Below the pieces are notes generated by a model, which saw only the letters and a program-made list of their open reading frames with translations, was not told the origin of the DNA and did no database searches. Below are positions 18,418 through 29,374 of a stretch of 64,000 bases of DNA, one piece after another. Numbering within the stretch: the first letter of the stretch is position 1; each line of letters begins with the position of its first letter. Origin of the DNA: Microbacterium sp. Root180 (GTDB taxonomy: Bacteria; Actinomycetota; Actinomycetes; Actinomycetales; Microbacteriaceae); the NCBI RefSeq assembly GCF_001428485.1, contig NZ_LMHS01000003.1, forward strand, positions 1,316,876 to 1,380,875. The letters run 5' to 3'. The translations under genes and the position numbers were made by a program.

Positions 18418-20586
18418 TCAGAAGCCGGGGATGAGGCTCACGACGAGGTCGATGAGCTTGATGCCGACGAACGGGGCGATGATGCCGCCGAGTCCGTAGA
18501 TCAGGAGGTTGCGACTGAGCGTCGCCGACGCGCTCTGCGCGCGATACGCCACGCCGCGCAGGGCGAGGGGGATGAGGAACACGATGACGAGGGCGTTGAA
18601 GATGATGGCGCTCATCACCGCCGAGGCCGGGGAGCTGAGGTGCATCACGTTGAGCGCCGCCAGGCCCGGGAAGATCCCCATGAACATCGCGGGGATGATC
18701 GCGAAGTACTTCGCGATGTCGTTGGCCAGCGAGAACGTGGTCAGTGCGCCCCGCGTGATCAGCAGCTGCTTGCCGATGCGGACGATGTCGATCAGCTTGG
18801 TGGGGTCGCTGTCGAGGTCGACCATGTTGCCGGCCTCCTTCGCGGCCGACGTGCCCGTGTTCATCGCGACGCCGACGTCGGCCTGCGCGAGCGCGGGCGC
18901 GTCGTTGGTGCCGTCGCCGGTCATCGCGACGAGGTTGCCGCCCTCCTGCTCGCGTCGGATGAGCGCGAGCTTGTCCTCCGGCGTCGCTTCGGCGAGGTAG
19001 TCGTCGACGCCGGCCTCCTTCGCGATCGCCGCGGCCGTGAGCGGGTTGTCGCCGGTGATCATGACCGTGCGGATCCCCATGGCCCGCAGCTCGTCGAAGC
19101 GGTCCCTCAGCCCCTCCTTCACGATGTCCTTGAGGTGGATCACGCCGAGAACGGCGGCGGTGCCCGCCGACAGCGTGGCGACGGCGAGCGGCGTCCCGCC
19201 CGACTGGGCGATCCCGTCGGCCTCGGCGGCGAGATCGGCGCGGGTGCGGGCGGGGACGTCGGCCCCGGATGCCTCCAGCCAGGCCAGCACGGCGCTGGCG
19301 GCACCTTTTCGCACCTGCGTGCCGTCGGCGAGGTCGATTCCGCTCATGCGCGTCTGCGCGGTGAACGCGACGGCGGCCGACCCCGCAGGGGCGGAGACGC
19401 GGATGTCGCGCAGCGCCGCCAGCTCGACGACGGAGACGCCCTCGGGGGTGGGGTCGGCGAGCGACGACAGCGCGGCCGCGCGCGCGAGCTCCGCCGGGTC
19501 GACGCCGGGAAGGCCCACGAAGTCGGAGGCGCGCCGGTTGCCGTAGGTGATCGTGCCGGTCTTGTCGAGCAGCAGGGTCGTCACGTCGCCGGCCGCCTCG
19601 ACGGCGCGGCCCGACATCGCGAGGACGTTGCGCTGCACGAGCCGGTCCATCCCGGCGATGCCGATCGCCGAGAGCAGGGCGCCGATCGTCGTCGGGATGA
19701 GGCACACCAGCAGCGCGACGAGCACGACGATGCTGACCGGTGACGCGGCGTACGACGCGATCGGATTGAGCGTGAGGACGACGATCACGAACACGATCGA
19801 GAGGCTCGCCAACAGGATGCCGAGCGCGATCTCGTTGGGAGTCTTCTGCCGGCTCGCCCCCTCCACCAGCCGGATCATGCGGTCGACGAACGTCTCGCCG
19901 GGCTTCGACGTGATGCGCACGACGATCCGGTCGGACAGCACCCGTGTGCCTCCGGTCACCGCCGACCGGTCACCGCCGGACTCGCGGACGACCGGTGCTG
20001 ACTCGCCCGTGATCGCCGACTCGTCGACCGTCGCGATTCCGGCGATGATGTCGCCGTCGCCGGGAATGAGCTCCCCGGCCTCGACGACCACCACGTCGCC
20101 GAGACCCAGCTCGGACGACGCGACCTCGACGGACTCCGCCTGCCGTGCCGAGGCATCCGCTCCGGCGTCGTAGTGGACCACCCGGCGGGCGGCCGTGCTC
20201 GTGCGCGTCTTGCGCAGCGTCGCGGCCTGCGCCTTGCCGCGGCCCTCGGCGACGGACTCGGCCAGGTTGGCGAAGAGCACGGTGAGCCACAGCCACGCGG
20301 CGATGCCCCACGTGAACCCGGGGGGCACCGGGGCGCCCCCGGAGTCCTCGGGGCCGCCGAGGAACGGCTCGGCGATCGCGATGACGGTGGTCAGCGCCGC
20401 CCCGACCCACACGAGGAACATGACGGGATTGCGCCACAGCGCCGCCGGGCCGAGCTTGCGAAGCGCGCCCGGCAGGGCCTGCACGAGCTGTGCGGCGCTG
20501 AATGCCCGCAACCGGCGGGAAGAGGGCGGGGGCACCGATCCGGCGACGGGGGCCGAGGGAGTGGGGGCGGACAGAGACGTGTGCAT
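18418..20586 (-). CDS. kdpB: Potassium-transporting P-type ATPase subunit KdpB
   Basis: Catalytic P-type ATPase subunit of 722 residues. The N-terminal 30 residues are Pro/Ser-rich. Then come the first membrane helices, an actuator domain with AITGESAPV, the phosphorylation site DKTGT with Asp 341, and a nucleotide-binding domain. [20 protein letters not shown] forms the hinge. Three final membrane helices end the protein. It hydrolyses ATP to drive potassium through KdpA. The ATG is one base after the kdpA stop, so expression is tightly coupled. Confidence 0.97.
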   Translation of the reverse strand: MHTSLSAPTPSAPVAGSVPPPSSRRLRAFSAAQLVQALPGALRKLGPAALWRNPVMFLVWVGAALTTVIAIAEPFLGGPEDSGGAPVPPGFTWGIAAWLWLTVLFANLAESVAEGRGKAQAATLRKTRTSTAARRVVHYDAGADASARQAESVEVASSELGLGDVVVVEAGELIPGDGDIIAGIATVDESAITGESAPVVRESGGDRSAVTGGTRVLSDRIVVRITSKPGETFVDRMIRLVEGASRQKTPNEIALGILLASLSIVFVIVVLTLNPIASYAASPVSIVVLVALLVCLIPTTIGALLSAIGIAGMDRLVQRNVLAMSGRAVEAAGDVTTLLLDKTGTITYGNRRASDFVGLPGVDPAELARAAALSSLADPTPEGVSVVELAALRDIRVSAPAGSAAVAFTAQTRMSGIDLADGTQVRKGAASAVLAWLEASGADVPARTRADLAAEADGIAQSGGTPLAVATLSAGTAAVLGVIHLKDIVKEGLRDRFDELRAMGIRTVMITGDNPLTAAAIAKEAGVDDYLAEATPEDKLALIRREQEGGNLVAMTGDGTNDAPALAQADVGVAMNTGTSAAKEAGNMVDLDSDPTKLIDIVRIGKQLLITRGALTTFSLANDIAKYFAIIPAMFMGIFPGLAALNVMHLSSPASAVMSAIIFNALVIVFLIPLALRGVAYRAQSASATLSRNLLIYGLGGIIAPFVGIKLIDLVVSLIPGF

Positions 20587-20587
20587 G

Positions 20588-22270
20588 TCAGACGAGACCT
20601 TCCGCCAGGGGACCCAGCGTGAGAACGGGGAAGTAGGTGAGTGCGGTGATGACGACGGCGACGACCGCCAGCAGGCCGACGAACTGCGGCCGGTAGGTCG
20701 GCAGCGTGCCGGCGGTGACGGGCACCGGGCGCTGCGTCGCGAGCGATCCCGCGAGGGCGAGCACGAGCACGATCGGGATGAACCGCCCGAGCAGCATGGC
20801 GACGCCGAGCGCGGTGTTGAACCACGGCGTGTTGGCGGTGAGTCCCGCGAACGCCGAGCCGTTGTTGTTCGCCGCCGAGGTGAAGGCGTAGAGGACCTCG
20901 CCGAGTCCGTGCACGCCCGGGTTCCAGATCGACGTCGCCTCGACGTCGGAGCGGATGGCGGGGATGCCGAAGCTCAGCGCGGTTCCCGCGAGCACCAGCG
21001 CGGGCGTCACGAGGATGTAGAGGCTCGCGAGCTTGATCTGGGTCGGTCCGATCTTCTTGCCGAGGTACTCGGGTGTACGGCCGACCAGGAGGCCGCCCAC
21101 GAAGACCGCGATCACGGCGAGCACGAGCATGCCGTACAGCCCCGATCCCACACCGCCGGGCGCGATCTCGCCGAGCATCATGTTGATCATCGGGATCATG
21201 CCGCCGAGGGCCGTGTAGGAGTCGTGCATGGAGTTGACGGCACCGGTGCTGGTGAGCGTGGTCGCGCCCGCGAAGAGCGTGGAGCCCCAGATGCCGAACC
21301 GCACCTCCTTGCCCTCCATCGCCGAGCCTGCGAGCTGGGGGGCGGAGCCGAGCCCGAGCGACTCGAGCCAGGTGATGGCGGCGATCGACACGATCGCGAT
21401 CGACGACATCACGGCGAGGATCGCGTAGCCCTGGCGGTCGTCCCCGACCATGCGGCCGAACGCGCGCGGCATCGCCACGGGGATGGCCAGCAGCAGGAGG
21501 ATCTCGAGCACGCCCGACCACGGGGTCGGATTCTCGAACGGGTGCGCCGAGTTGGCGTTGAAGAAGCCGCCGCCGTTCGTGCCGAGCAGCTTGATCGCCT
21601 CCTGCGAGGCGACGGGTCCGCCGGGGAGGGACTGCGTGGCGCCGCCGATCGTGGCGACCTCGGTGAAGCCGGTGAAGTTCTGCACGACACCGGCGACGAT
21701 GAGCGCGACCGCCGCGACGATCGACAGCGGGAGGAGCAGCCGCGTGATGCCGCGCGTGAGGTCCACCCAGAAGTTGCCGATCGTGCCGGAGCCGCGGCGG
21801 ACGAATCCTCGCACGAGGGCGACGGCGACGGCGATGCCGACCGCGGCCGAGACGAAGTTCTGCACCGCGAGACCGGCCAGCTGCACGGTGTAGCCCATGG
21901 TGAGCTCCGGCGAGTACGACTGCCAGTTGGTGTTCGTGACGAACGAGACGGCCGTGTTGAAGGCGAGCCCTTCGGGGACGGCGGGCAGGCCCAGCGAGGC
22001 GGGGAGCACCGCCTGGAAGCGCTGGAGAGCGTAGACGAACAGCACGCCCACGGCCGAGAACGCGAGCACGGCGCGCGCGTACGACTGCCACGTCTGCTCC
22101 GATCGCGGGTCCACCCCGACCAGCCGGTAGAGGCCGCGCTCTGCGCGCCAGTCCTTCTCGGCGGTGTAGGTGCGCGCGATCCAGTCGCCGAGAGGCCGGT
22201 AGAGGAGGGCGAGCACGAGCAGGACAGTCGCGAGCTGCAGGATGCCGGTCCACACCGTCGCCGCGGTCAT
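20588..22270 (-). CDS. kdpA: Potassium-transporting ATPase subunit KdpA
   Basis: Potassium-binding, channel-like subunit of 560 residues with ten membrane helices and four pseudo-repeats. Selectivity-filter loops are visible, for example [33 protein letters not shown] and [20 protein letters not shown]. The ATG overlaps the kdpF stop (ATGA). The pump serves high-affinity potassium uptake under limitation. Confidence 0.97.
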   Translation of the reverse strand: MTAATVWTGILQLATVLLVLALLYRPLGDWIARTYTAEKDWRAERGLYRLVGVDPRSEQTWQSYARAVLAFSAVGVLFVYALQRFQAVLPASLGLPAVPEGLAFNTAVSFVTNTNWQSYSPELTMGYTVQLAGLAVQNFVSAAVGIAVAVALVRGFVRRGSGTIGNFWVDLTRGITRLLLPLSIVAAVALIVAGVVQNFTGFTEVATIGGATQSLPGGPVASQEAIKLLGTNGGGFFNANSAHPFENPTPWSGVLEILLLLAIPVAMPRAFGRMVGDDRQGYAILAVMSSIAIVSIAAITWLESLGLGSAPQLAGSAMEGKEVRFGIWGSTLFAGATTLTSTGAVNSMHDSYTALGGMIPMINMMLGEIAPGGVGSGLYGMLVLAVIAVFVGGLLVGRTPEYLGKKIGPTQIKLASLYILVTPALVLAGTALSFGIPAIRSDVEATSIWNPGVHGLGEVLYAFTSAANNNGSAFAGLTANTPWFNTALGVAMLLGRFIPIVLVLALAGSLATQRPVPVTAGTLPTYRPQFVGLLAVVAVVITALTYFPVLTLGPLAEGLV

Positions 22271-22359
22271 CAGAACCGCTCCGGGTCGACGAGTGCGACG
22301 ACGAGGTAGACGATCGCGCCGAGACCGAGGGCGGCCGCGAGGAGGGAGAGGACGATCAC
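22270..22359 (-). CDS. kdpF: Potassium-transporting ATPase subunit KdpF
   Basis: A 29-residue single-span peptide, [20 protein letters not shown] followed by a short tail ending DPERF. Position, size and composition match KdpF, the small stabilising subunit of the pump. GTG 22359 has GGAGCGG upstream and overlaps the stop of the 42-residue gene before it; its own TGA overlaps the kdpA ATG. Confidence 0.9.
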   Translation of the reverse strand: MIVLSLLAAALGLGAIVYLVVALVDPERF

Positions 22360-22484
22360 GACCGCTCCTCCCCTCGTGGGGCGGAGCTGCCGGCGCGGGC
22401 GACCAGCCTCTCGGCTCCCTTCGCGATCAGCCCGACGAGCGCGAAGAGCGCGAGCGTCGTGACGAGGTAGATGACATCGAGCAC
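22356..22484 (-). CDS. 42-residue membrane protein leading the kdp operon
   Basis: Short gene from GTG 22484, with GGAG nearby upstream. The product begins [20 protein letters not shown] after the start residue and continues with an amphipathic basic tail ([12 protein letters not shown]). One membrane helix is evident. Its TGA overlaps the kdpF GTG, so it is co-translated with the pump. Small proteins in this position are known beside actinobacterial kdp operons, but I know of no established function. It may be an extra pump subunit. Confidence 0.75.
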   Translation of the reverse strand: MLDVIYLVTTLALFALVGLIAKGAERLVARAGSSAPRGEERS

Positions 22485-22650
22485 GGGGACTCCAGGGGAT
22501 CCGGATCCGCGCCCGGCAGGGGCGCGGGCGGCCGCCGGATCGACGGCCGCAGCTCCCGATGCAACACCGCTCGCAGGCGCCGCCGTCGCGCCCTCACGAG
22601 ATCCATGCGCCGTAAGCGCCGGCCCTCACGCTGCGTCTACGCCGGCGGCG

Positions 22651-22836
22651 TCACAGCGCCTCTGCGAGACCTCCGCCGAAGACGAGCACCGCGGCACCGG
22701 CCACGATCACCGCGGCCACGCCGAGGATCACCAGGACCAGCACGTTCCCGGCGATCGCGAGAAGCGCCGCACCGAGCGACGACACGCGCCGCGCCGGACC
22801 GTTCGGGAGAGTCGTGGTCGCCGTCGAGTGCATCAT
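22651..22836 (-). CDS. 61-residue membrane protein, unknown
   Basis: Begins MMHSTATTTLPNGPARRVSS and then has a hydrophobic stretch of about 35 residues (LGAALLAIAGNVLVLVILGV onward) that could be one long or two short helices, ending GGGLAEAL. A -10 TAGCGT (22843-22848) stands six bases before ATG 22836, giving a leaderless mRNA. The 22485-22650 spacer downstream should hold the kdp promoter, but no clear boxes were found there. No family recognised. Confidence 0.6.
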   Translation of the reverse strand: MMHSTATTTLPNGPARRVSSLGAALLAIAGNVLVLVILGVAAVIVAGAAVLVFGGGLAEAL

Positions 22837-22842
22837 CCTTCG

Positions 22843-22848
22843 ACGCTA
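22843..22848 (-). promoter_or_regulatory. -10 box TAGCGT for the 61-residue gene
   Basis: Six-base spacer to ATG 22836. Confidence 0.45.
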
Positions 22849-22913
22849 CGAAGACGCGCGGGACGCGGCATCCGTCCCGGGGCCCATCTTCGTACGACCG
22901 GAGGATGATCCGC

Positions 22914-24649
<1,736 letters not shown>

Positions 24650-24697
24650 CGCCGTGCCGCCCGTGTGCGGGCTGGCCGCTCGAGTCGCCGCGTGGGG

Positions 24698-26812
24698 TCA
24701 GGCGACCGGCGTCGACTCCTTCTCGGGCTGCGGCGGACCCGCCGGCCGTGTCGCGCGCCGGCCGGCGCGCTGGATCTCGGGGGTCGAGGGCCGACCCGCG
24801 CGATCCTCCCCGGGGAGGGGGCGCGAGCGGCGGCCGTAGATGAGCTCGGACGAGTCGAGCAGCCACGGAACCAGCGTGATTGAGACGCCGTGGACGAGCA
24901 TCAGCTGCTGCGCGATGCGGCGTGAACGGCGGTTGTGCAGCAGCGACTCCCACCAGTGCCCGACGATGTACTGCGGCAGGTAGACGGTGACCACGGACGA
25001 GCCGTAGGACTCGCGGTATTTCTTGATGAACTTCGCGATCGGCGCGGCATACGAGCGGTACGGCGACTCGATGATGACCAGCTTCACCGGGATGCTGTGC
25101 TCCTCCCATTGCCGCTGCAGCGCGGCCGACTCCTCGGCGCTCACGGCGACGTGGATGGCGAAGGTGTTCTCGTGCTTGGCCGCGAGCGCGTAGTCGATGG
25201 CCTTGATGACCGGCTTCTGGAGCCGGTTGACGAGGATGAGCGCGACGTCGCCCTCGGCACCGAAGTGCGTCGTGTCGTCGACCTCGATCTCGTGCTCGAC
25301 GTCGCGGTAGTACCGGTGGACGCCGACCATGAGGATCGCGAGGATCGGGATCGCGATGAACACCAGCCAGGCACCGTGCGTGAACTTGGTGATCGTCACG
25401 ATGAGCAGCACGGAGATCGTCATCGCCGCGCCGACGGAGTTGATCACCAGACCCGTGTACGCGGAGCGCCGGGTGAGGGCCGCGGACTCCTGGGAGGCGG
25501 CATCCGGCGGCAGAGCCGCGATCTCGCGCAGCGATCTGCGCCAGTGCCGCACCATGCCGATCTGCCCGAGTGAGAACGACACGAAGACGCCGATGATGTA
25601 CAGCTGGATGAGCGTGGTGAGGTTGGCCTGGTAGATCACGAGGACCGCGATCGCCGCGATGCCGAGGATGATCATCCCGTTGGAGTAGACGAGGCGGTCG
25701 CCGCGGGTGTTGAGCGCCTTCGGCGCGTAGCCGTCGCGGGCGAGCACCGAACCCAGGAGGGGGAAGCCGTTGAAGGCGGTGTTCGCGGCGAGGAGCAGCA
25801 CGCACGCTGTGGCCGCCTGGATGACGTAGAACGGGATCGATCCCATGCCGAAGGTTCCGGCGGCGATCTGCGCCATGAGGCTCGGCTGCACCTGTGTCGC
25901 GCAGTCGAACCCGATGAGATTGCAGGGGTTCTCCGCGTAGTGCACGCCCGAGATGAGCCCGAGAGCGGTGAGGCCCGCGAACAGCACGATCGCGATGCTG
26001 CCCATGAGCACGAGCGTCATCTGTGCGTTGCCCACCTTGGGGCGGCGGAAGGCAGGCACGCCGTTCGAGACCGCCTCGACGCCGGTCAGGGCGGAGCACC
26101 CCGACGAGAACGCACGCAGGATCAGCAGGATCATCGCGGCCTGGGTCAGTTCCTCGCCCTGAACGGCGAACTCCGCGCTGGAGGCCACCGGCGGGTCGCC
26201 GAGCGCGGTGCGCGCCAGCCCCACGACGATCATCACCGCGACGGAGCCGATGAACACGTAGGTGGGGATCGCGAAGGCGAACGACGCCTCGCGCACTCCT
26301 CGCAGGTTCACGATGATGATGAGGATGACGAAGCCGACGGCGAGCTCGATGCGCCCAGGGTTGAGTTCGGGAATCGCCGAGATGATGTTGTCCACGCCGG
26401 ACGCGACCGAGACCGCGACGGTGAGCACGTAGTCCACGAGCAGGGCGGCGGCGACCACCACGCCCGACTTCTCCCCGAGATTCTTCCGGGCGACCTCGTA
26501 GTCGCCGCCACCGGACGGGTAGGCCTTGATGAGCTGCCGGTAGCTCAGCACGACGACGATGAGGAGGACGACGACCGCGGTCGCGACCCACGGGGCGAAC
26601 GCGAGGAACGCCGTCCCGCCGATCAGCAGGATCATGAGCAGCTCCTGCGGCGCGTAGGCGACCGAGCTCAGCGCGTCGGACGCGAAGATCGGCAGTGCGC
26701 GGCGCTTGGGCAGCAGCTGGTCATCGAGTTTCTCGGAGGTGAGGGGGTCGCCGAGGATCAGGCGTTTCGCGCGCGGCGACTCCTCGACCGGCTCACGGTT
26801 TTCACTCGTCAC
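24698..26812 (-). CDS. APC-superfamily permease, KimA-like potassium importer
   Basis: A 704-residue membrane transporter. The front carries LPIFASDALSSVAYAPQELL, a hallmark of the KimA/YdaO branch, followed by about 12 membrane helices (residues 55-470). A cytoplasmic C-terminal domain resembles universal stress folds (VALILVNRLQKPVIKAIDYA onward), as in KimA, a proton-coupled potassium importer inhibited by c-di-AMP in Bacillus. Potassium as substrate is inferred. GTG 26812 is chosen because TAACAT at 26821-26826 gives a leaderless start; an ATG at 26833 inside a large hairpin would add seven residues. The tail after residue 660 is Pro/Arg-rich. Confidence 0.85.
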   Translation of the reverse strand: MTSENREPVEESPRAKRLILGDPLTSEKLDDQLLPKRRALPIFASDALSSVAYAPQELLMILLIGGTAFLAFAPWVATAVVVLLIVVVLSYRQLIKAYPSGGGDYEVARKNLGEKSGVVVAAALLVDYVLTVAVSVASGVDNIISAIPELNPGRIELAVGFVILIIIVNLRGVREASFAFAIPTYVFIGSVAVMIVVGLARTALGDPPVASSAEFAVQGEELTQAAMILLILRAFSSGCSALTGVEAVSNGVPAFRRPKVGNAQMTLVLMGSIAIVLFAGLTALGLISGVHYAENPCNLIGFDCATQVQPSLMAQIAAGTFGMGSIPFYVIQAATACVLLLAANTAFNGFPLLGSVLARDGYAPKALNTRGDRLVYSNGMIILGIAAIAVLVIYQANLTTLIQLYIIGVFVSFSLGQIGMVRHWRRSLREIAALPPDAASQESAALTRRSAYTGLVINSVGAAMTISVLLIVTITKFTHGAWLVFIAIPILAILMVGVHRYYRDVEHEIEVDDTTHFGAEGDVALILVNRLQKPVIKAIDYALAAKHENTFAIHVAVSAEESAALQRQWEEHSIPVKLVIIESPYRSYAAPIAKFIKKYRESYGSSVVTVYLPQYIVGHWWESLLHNRRSRRIAQQLMLVHGVSITLVPWLLDSSELIYGRRSRPLPGEDRAGRPSTPEIQRAGRRATRPAGPPQPEKESTPVA

Positions 26813-26829
26813 GGCGGGCGATGTTACTC

Positions 26830-26881
26830 GCATGGATTCCGTGAGGATTCATCCAGAGGGCCATCCTCACGGAATCCATGC
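26830..26881. repeat. Perfect 19-bp inverted repeat near the permease start
   Basis: Arms 26830-26848 and 26863-26881 are exact reverse complements with a 14-base loop. The permease -10 box TAACAT ends four bases from the left arm, so the hairpin DNA occupies the -35 region. No T-run follows on either side, which argues against a standard terminator. It could be an operator or one of the intergenic hairpin elements of this window. Confidence 0.85.
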
Positions 26882-26958
26882 ACCCGGCGCCCGCGCGAAC
26901 GTCGACGCTCGATGCCGGGCGCCCGATGCCTACGCGCGGCTCCGACGGCGGCCCGCAG

Positions 26959-28179
26959 TCAGGGGCGGTCGAGGAACTCCCGCGCGGCCACGACGATGTT
27001 CCGCACGCCGTTGTCGAGTGTCGGCTGGAGCACGGGTGCGAAGAACGGCGAGTGATTGGTGGGGATGTCGCGCTCGACCGTTCCGGCCGCCGTGGCCGCC
27101 TGGAACGCGGCCGGGTCGACGCCACCCCAGAACCAGAAGACGAGCGGTGCGCCGGCCTCGCGCGCGAACCACGACACGTCCTCGCTCCCGGTGAACATGC
27201 CGGGGTCGATCACGGTGCCCTCGCCGAAGGCCGCGTCGAAGGCGAGGCGCAGGCGCGCGGTCGCATCGACGTCGTTGATCGTCGGCGGCAGGGAGTGGTC
27301 GATCGCGATGACCGGCGGCTCCTCGGCGCCGGATGCCTGCGCCTCGGCGCGCACGACGCGCTCCACCTTCTCGAGGATGCGGGCGCGTGCTTCGTCGTCG
27401 GGGTAGCGCAGGCTCAGCTCGAGCCGGGCCTCCGCCGGGATGATGTTGTTCTTGAGGCCCGCGTGGATCGAGCCGACCGTGACCACGGCCACGTCGCGCG
27501 GATCGACCTCGCGGGACACGACCGTCTGCAGCCGCATGACCGTGGCCGCCGCCATCACCACCGGGTCGATGGTCGAGTGGGGGCGCGAACCGTGGCCGCC
27601 GCGCCCCAGGAGCGTCACGGTGAGCCCGTCGGATGCCGCCATCTGGGTGCCGCTGCGCACGCCGATCGTGCCCGCGGGAAGCGGGGTCACGTGCTGGCCG
27701 AGCACGATGTCGGGCTTCGGGAAACGGTCGAGCACGCCATCGGCGATCATCGCCTGGGACCCGGCGCCGTACTCCTCGGCGGGCTGGAAGACGGCGACGA
27801 TCGTGCCGCTCCACTCCTCCTTCGTCGCCACGAGCTGCTCGAGCGCGCCGAGGAGCGCCGTCACGTGCATGTCGTGGCCGCACGCGTGCATGACCGGGAC
27901 GTCAGTGCCCGCCGGGTCGGTGCCGCGCGCCGTGCTCGCGTACTCCAGGCCGGTCTGCTCGGGCACGGGGAGCGCGTCCATGTCGGCACGCAGCCACACC
28001 ACGGGGCCTTCGCCGTTGCGGATCACGCCCGCCACGCCCGTCTTGCCGATGCCCTCCTCGAACTCGAGGCCGAGTTCCTCGAGGTGCTTCGCGACGACCC
28101 CCGCCGTGCGGGTCTCCTGGAACGAGAGCTCCGGATGCCGGTGCAGGTCGATGTAGAGGGCCTCGAGGTCGATCGTCAT
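26959..28179 (-). CDS. M20 family amidohydrolase (IAA-amino acid hydrolase/HipO-like)
   Basis: Zinc amidohydrolase of 406 residues, family M20D, which removes the acyl group from N-acyl amino acids. Metal and catalytic motifs include LHRHPELSFQETRTA, LRADMDALPVPEQTG, MHACGHDMHV, QPAEEYGAGSQAMI, LGQHV and the late histidine in NHSPFF. ATG 28179 follows a -10 TAGGCT by seven bases; an earlier start would add poorly conserved residues. It is soluble with no signal peptide. Substrate unknown. Confidence 0.92.
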   Translation of the reverse strand: MTIDLEALYIDLHRHPELSFQETRTAGVVAKHLEELGLEFEEGIGKTGVAGVIRNGEGPVVWLRADMDALPVPEQTGLEYASTARGTDPAGTDVPVMHACGHDMHVTALLGALEQLVATKEEWSGTIVAVFQPAEEYGAGSQAMIADGVLDRFPKPDIVLGQHVTPLPAGTIGVRSGTQMAASDGLTVTLLGRGGHGSRPHSTIDPVVMAAATVMRLQTVVSREVDPRDVAVVTVGSIHAGLKNNIIPAEARLELSLRYPDDEARARILEKVERVVRAEAQASGAEEPPVIAIDHSLPPTINDVDATARLRLAFDAAFGEGTVIDPGMFTGSEDVSWFAREAGAPLVFWFWGGVDPAAFQAATAAGTVERDIPTNHSPFFAPVLQPTLDNGVRNIVVAAREFLDRP

Positions 28180-28186
28180 GCGTCCG

Positions 28187-28192
28187 AGCCTA
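28187..28192 (-). promoter_or_regulatory. -10 box TAGGCT before the M20 gene
   Basis: Seven-base spacer to ATG 28179. Confidence 0.5.
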
Positions 28193-28215
28193 ACCGGGCG
28201 GTTCATGCGGGCCGT

Positions 28216-28271
28216 TTGTGCGGGCGAATGCACGCCTCCGCCGGCAATGTCTCATGCATTTGTCCGCACAA
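28216..28271. repeat. Dispersed 56-bp hairpin element, copy 1
   Basis: Arms TTGTGCGGGCGAATGCA and TGCATTTGTCCGCACAA are 17 bases each and pair with two mismatches. A second copy with the same 56-bp length lies at 63516-63571. The right arm of that copy is the exact reverse complement of this left arm. Confidence 0.8.
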
Positions 28272-28278
28272 CCGACCC

Positions 28279-28313
28279 GGGGGAGGGGGAGGGGGAGAGG
28301 GAGGGGGAGGGGG
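28279..28313 (+). repeat. G-rich tract (GGGGGA repeats)
   Basis: A 35-base tract of G runs broken by single A, touching the last codon side of the lacI-type gene (stop 28314-28316). With more than four runs of three or more G it could form a G-quadruplex on the plus strand, or a C-rich transcript end for the leftward gene. Confidence 0.75.
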
Positions 28314-29333
28314 TCAGCCGGACAGGCGCGCGGTCGAGCCCCGCACGATCAGCTCGTACGGCAGCTCGCCCGGCTCGTGCACGGGGGGAGCGGCGTCCTT
28401 CGTCTCGAGCTCCGCGAGGATCGCGTCGGCGGCCCGCTCACCCTGGCCGAGCGGGAACTGGTCCACGGTGGTGAGGCGGAAGAACTCGCCGAGCTCGTGA
28501 CCGTCGATGCCGACGACCGAGAGGTCCTCGGGCACGCGGTAGCCCAGCTCGCGCGCGGCCAGCAGCGCTCCGATCGCCATTTCGTCGGATGCCGCGAAGA
28601 TCGCCGTCGGACGGCCGCCCGGCTTGCCGAGCAGCTGCTTCGCGGCGCGGAAGCCGCCCTCGATCGTGAAGTCGGCGGGCTCGAACAGCGACGGCTTCAC
28701 CGGGATGCCGGCATCCGCCAGCGCCTGCTCGAAACCCTGCCGCCGATGCGTGGGGATGTGGAAGTCGATATCGAACTCGGGGCTCGCGCCGATGTGCGCG
28801 ATCTCGCGATGGCCCAGCGCGAGCAGGTGCTCGGTCGCCAGCCGCGCGACCGCGACGTCGTCGACGGTCAGCGTCGTGAGCCGCGGGTTGGGTCCGCCGA
28901 TCGCGATCACCGGGAGGTCGAGTTCGATCAGCTGGCCGGTCTCCTCCTCGCCGAGCTCGATCGAGATCGCGATCACGCCGTCCACGCGCTGCCGGCGCAG
29001 GAACGTGTCGAACACGTCGCGGCGCTCGCCGCGGTCGGCGGTGAGGGCGTAGAGCGTGATGTCGTACCCGCGTCTCATGAGCGCGGACGCGATGCCCGAG
29101 AGCACGGTCGAGAAGAACCAGCGGTCGAGGAAGGGCACCAGCACGCCGATGTTGCGGGTGCGGCCGGAGGCCAGGCTCGAGGCCGATGCCGACACGACGT
29201 AGCCGAGGGTCTTCGCCGCCGCCTCGACGCGCGCCTTCGTCGCATCGGAGACGTGGCCGCGACCGCTCAGGGCGCGCGAGACGGTCGCCGTCGAGACGCC
29301 GGCATAGCGCGCCACCTCGTCGATGCTGACCAC
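28314..29333 (-). CDS. LacI family repressor of the alpha-glucosidase operon
   Basis: A 339-residue LacI/GalR regulator. The helix-turn-helix VSIDEVARYAGVSTATVSRA is followed by a hinge near residue 55 and a periplasmic-binding-like sugar domain (about 62-335) with GVIAISIELGEEE and FAASDEMAIGALLAARELGY. GTG 29333 follows GAGGG. It is the second gene of a two-gene operon, 41 bases after the GH13 gene, so it should repress both itself and the enzyme through the operator at 31071-31084. Effector probably maltose-, isomaltose- or sucrose-like; this is inferred from the neighbour. Confidence 0.92.
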   Translation of the reverse strand: MVSIDEVARYAGVSTATVSRALSGRGHVSDATKARVEAAAKTLGYVVSASASSLASGRTRNIGVLVPFLDRWFFSTVLSGIASALMRRGYDITLYALTADRGERRDVFDTFLRRQRVDGVIAISIELGEEETGQLIELDLPVIAIGGPNPRLTTLTVDDVAVARLATEHLLALGHREIAHIGASPEFDIDFHIPTHRRQGFEQALADAGIPVKPSLFEPADFTIEGGFRAAKQLLGKPGGRPTAIFAASDEMAIGALLAARELGYRVPEDLSVVGIDGHELGEFFRLTTVDQFPLGQGERAADAILAELETKDAAPPVHEPGELPYELIVRGSTARLSG

Positions 29334-29374
29334 GTCGCCCTCACCCCTCGCGCCGGCCCTGCGGCCGTCGCTTC

